DNA from: Moringa oleifera
Lineage: Eukaryota; Streptophyta; Magnoliopsida; Brassicales; Moringaceae
Direction of reading: 5' to 3'
DNA length: 64,000 bases
Assembly (NCBI GenBank): GCA_021397835.1
Contig: JAJFZO010000724.1
Span: 1,649,001-1,713,000, forward strand
The notes under the pieces are model-generated. The model saw nothing but the letters and a program-made list of their open reading frames with translations, did not search any database and was not told where the DNA came from. Positions 63,445 to 64,000 of this stretch are shown piece by piece (the first letter of the stretch is position 1; each line of letters opens with the position of its first letter). The position numbers were made by a program, and so were the translations under genes.

Positions 63445-64000
63445 CACTACCAAAAAAAAAAACTTTTCTTAATGATTAAAAAAAAAATCTTTCTTGACGA
63501 TTGCAAAATTGATGTCTAATATATTGATGTTAAAAATGACAGTTACAAAAAAATCATTGTAAAAAATAGTCTTTCTTGATCGACATCTAATGTAGCAATG
63601 TTAAAGATCATGATTAAAAAATAAAAGTTATAAAAATCGTCACTTAATATGACTTTACATAAATAACGATTGTTAAATACATTAGATGACGGTTGTAAAC
63701 AACGGTCATCTAATATATATATATATATATATATAATTTAAAAAAATTATCAAAATTTTCTTGTTGGTTCCTAAATAATCAAGAGAAAAAGATATATGTT
63801 AAAAAAATTAAAAATTTAATTAAATCTTCAACATCGATTGTTTAACAAAGGTATATGCATATTTTTTAATTTATGATTTAATTTATTTATGAAAAATAAA
63901 AAATAAAAAAATTCAAGTCGATTCTTAACAAACCAATGTTAATTTTTATGAATAATAACAAATTCATTAGATGCACCTTTAATGTTCGATTTTGTACAAC
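63445..64000. mobile_element. Second CACTA-like terminus, cut by the window end
   Basis: CACTACCAAAAAAAAAAA at 63445 matches the usual CACTA terminal motif, preceded by GAT. Subterminal words GACGATTGCAAAATTGATGTC, GACATCTAATGTAGCAATG and GACGGTTGTAAACAACGGTC follow, with a near-perfect palindrome at 63681-63714. The right end lies outside the window, so the size and target duplication cannot be checked. It appears to have entered the upstream part of the same MULE remnant. Confidence 0.55.
63681..63714. repeat. 34-bp near-perfect palindrome
   Basis: ATTAGATGACGGTTGT, loop AA, then ACAACGGTCATCTAAT: 16-bp arms with one mismatch. It is followed by an (AT)n tract at 63711-63735. Confidence 0.85.

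Overview
The window is nuclear DNA from a flowering plant, most likely a eudicot. It is AT-rich, its genes are split by GT-AG introns, and all five intact genes are conserved plant housekeeping or signalling genes. Between them lie long non-coding stretches with decayed transposable elements, AT-rich microsatellites and degenerate tandem arrays. I cannot name the species. Wording close to Arabidopsis proteins (recalled, not searched) suggests a rosid-like dicot.

Layout. 1-13.5 kb: no intact gene. It holds decayed LTR-retroelement-like sequence, several degenerate tandem arrays (2.4, 6.7-7.2, 7.4-7.7, 7.9-8.7 kb) and AT-rich repeats. 13.5-22.5 kb: two genes on the minus strand, a PTI1-like protein kinase (7 coding exons, 364 aa) and a SINAT-type RING E3 ubiquitin ligase (3 coding exons, 307 aa). 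Each probably has an intron in its 5' UTR. 22.6-33.6 kb: repeat-rich, with a candidate Ty3/gypsy LTR-primer-binding-site-gag start near 28.2 kb. 33.8-36.5 kb: gamma-tubulin complex component 3 (GCP3/SPC98, + strand, 853 aa). 36.5-41 kb: intergenic, with three short local duplications. 41.1-45.5 kb: DNA-3-methyladenine glycosylase (minus strand, 6 exons, 255 aa), with a 2.7-kb intron carrying about 14-15 copies of a degenerate 75-bp repeat. 46.0-47.3 kb: an AHA1-type HSP90 co-chaperone (+ strand, 350 aa), divergent from the glycosylase across a 512-bp shared promoter region. 47.3-52.5 kb: no gene seen.

52.5-64 kb is a nested transposon complex. A decayed Mutator-like (MULE) transposase on the minus strand is split by a CACTA (En/Spm-type) element at 57114-62638, with matching terminal inverted repeats and a 3-bp target duplication (CCA). 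A second CACTA-like terminus lies at 63445 and runs off the window. A decayed DUF1985-like reading frame on the + strand (53.1-53.6 kb) converges on the MULE transposase. It is interspersed with a roughly 20-bp minisatellite (consensus TTCATGTATTATTTGAACT) that also appears in reverse orientation at 56.4-56.6 kb.

The host genes do not form a pathway. The only pair that looks functionally linked by layout is the divergent glycosylase/AHA1 pair, which I recall as also adjacent in Arabidopsis (At3g12040/At3g12050). No clearly new enzymatic system was found. The most unusual structures are the nested MULE/CACTA complex with its minisatellite and the intronic 75-bp array.
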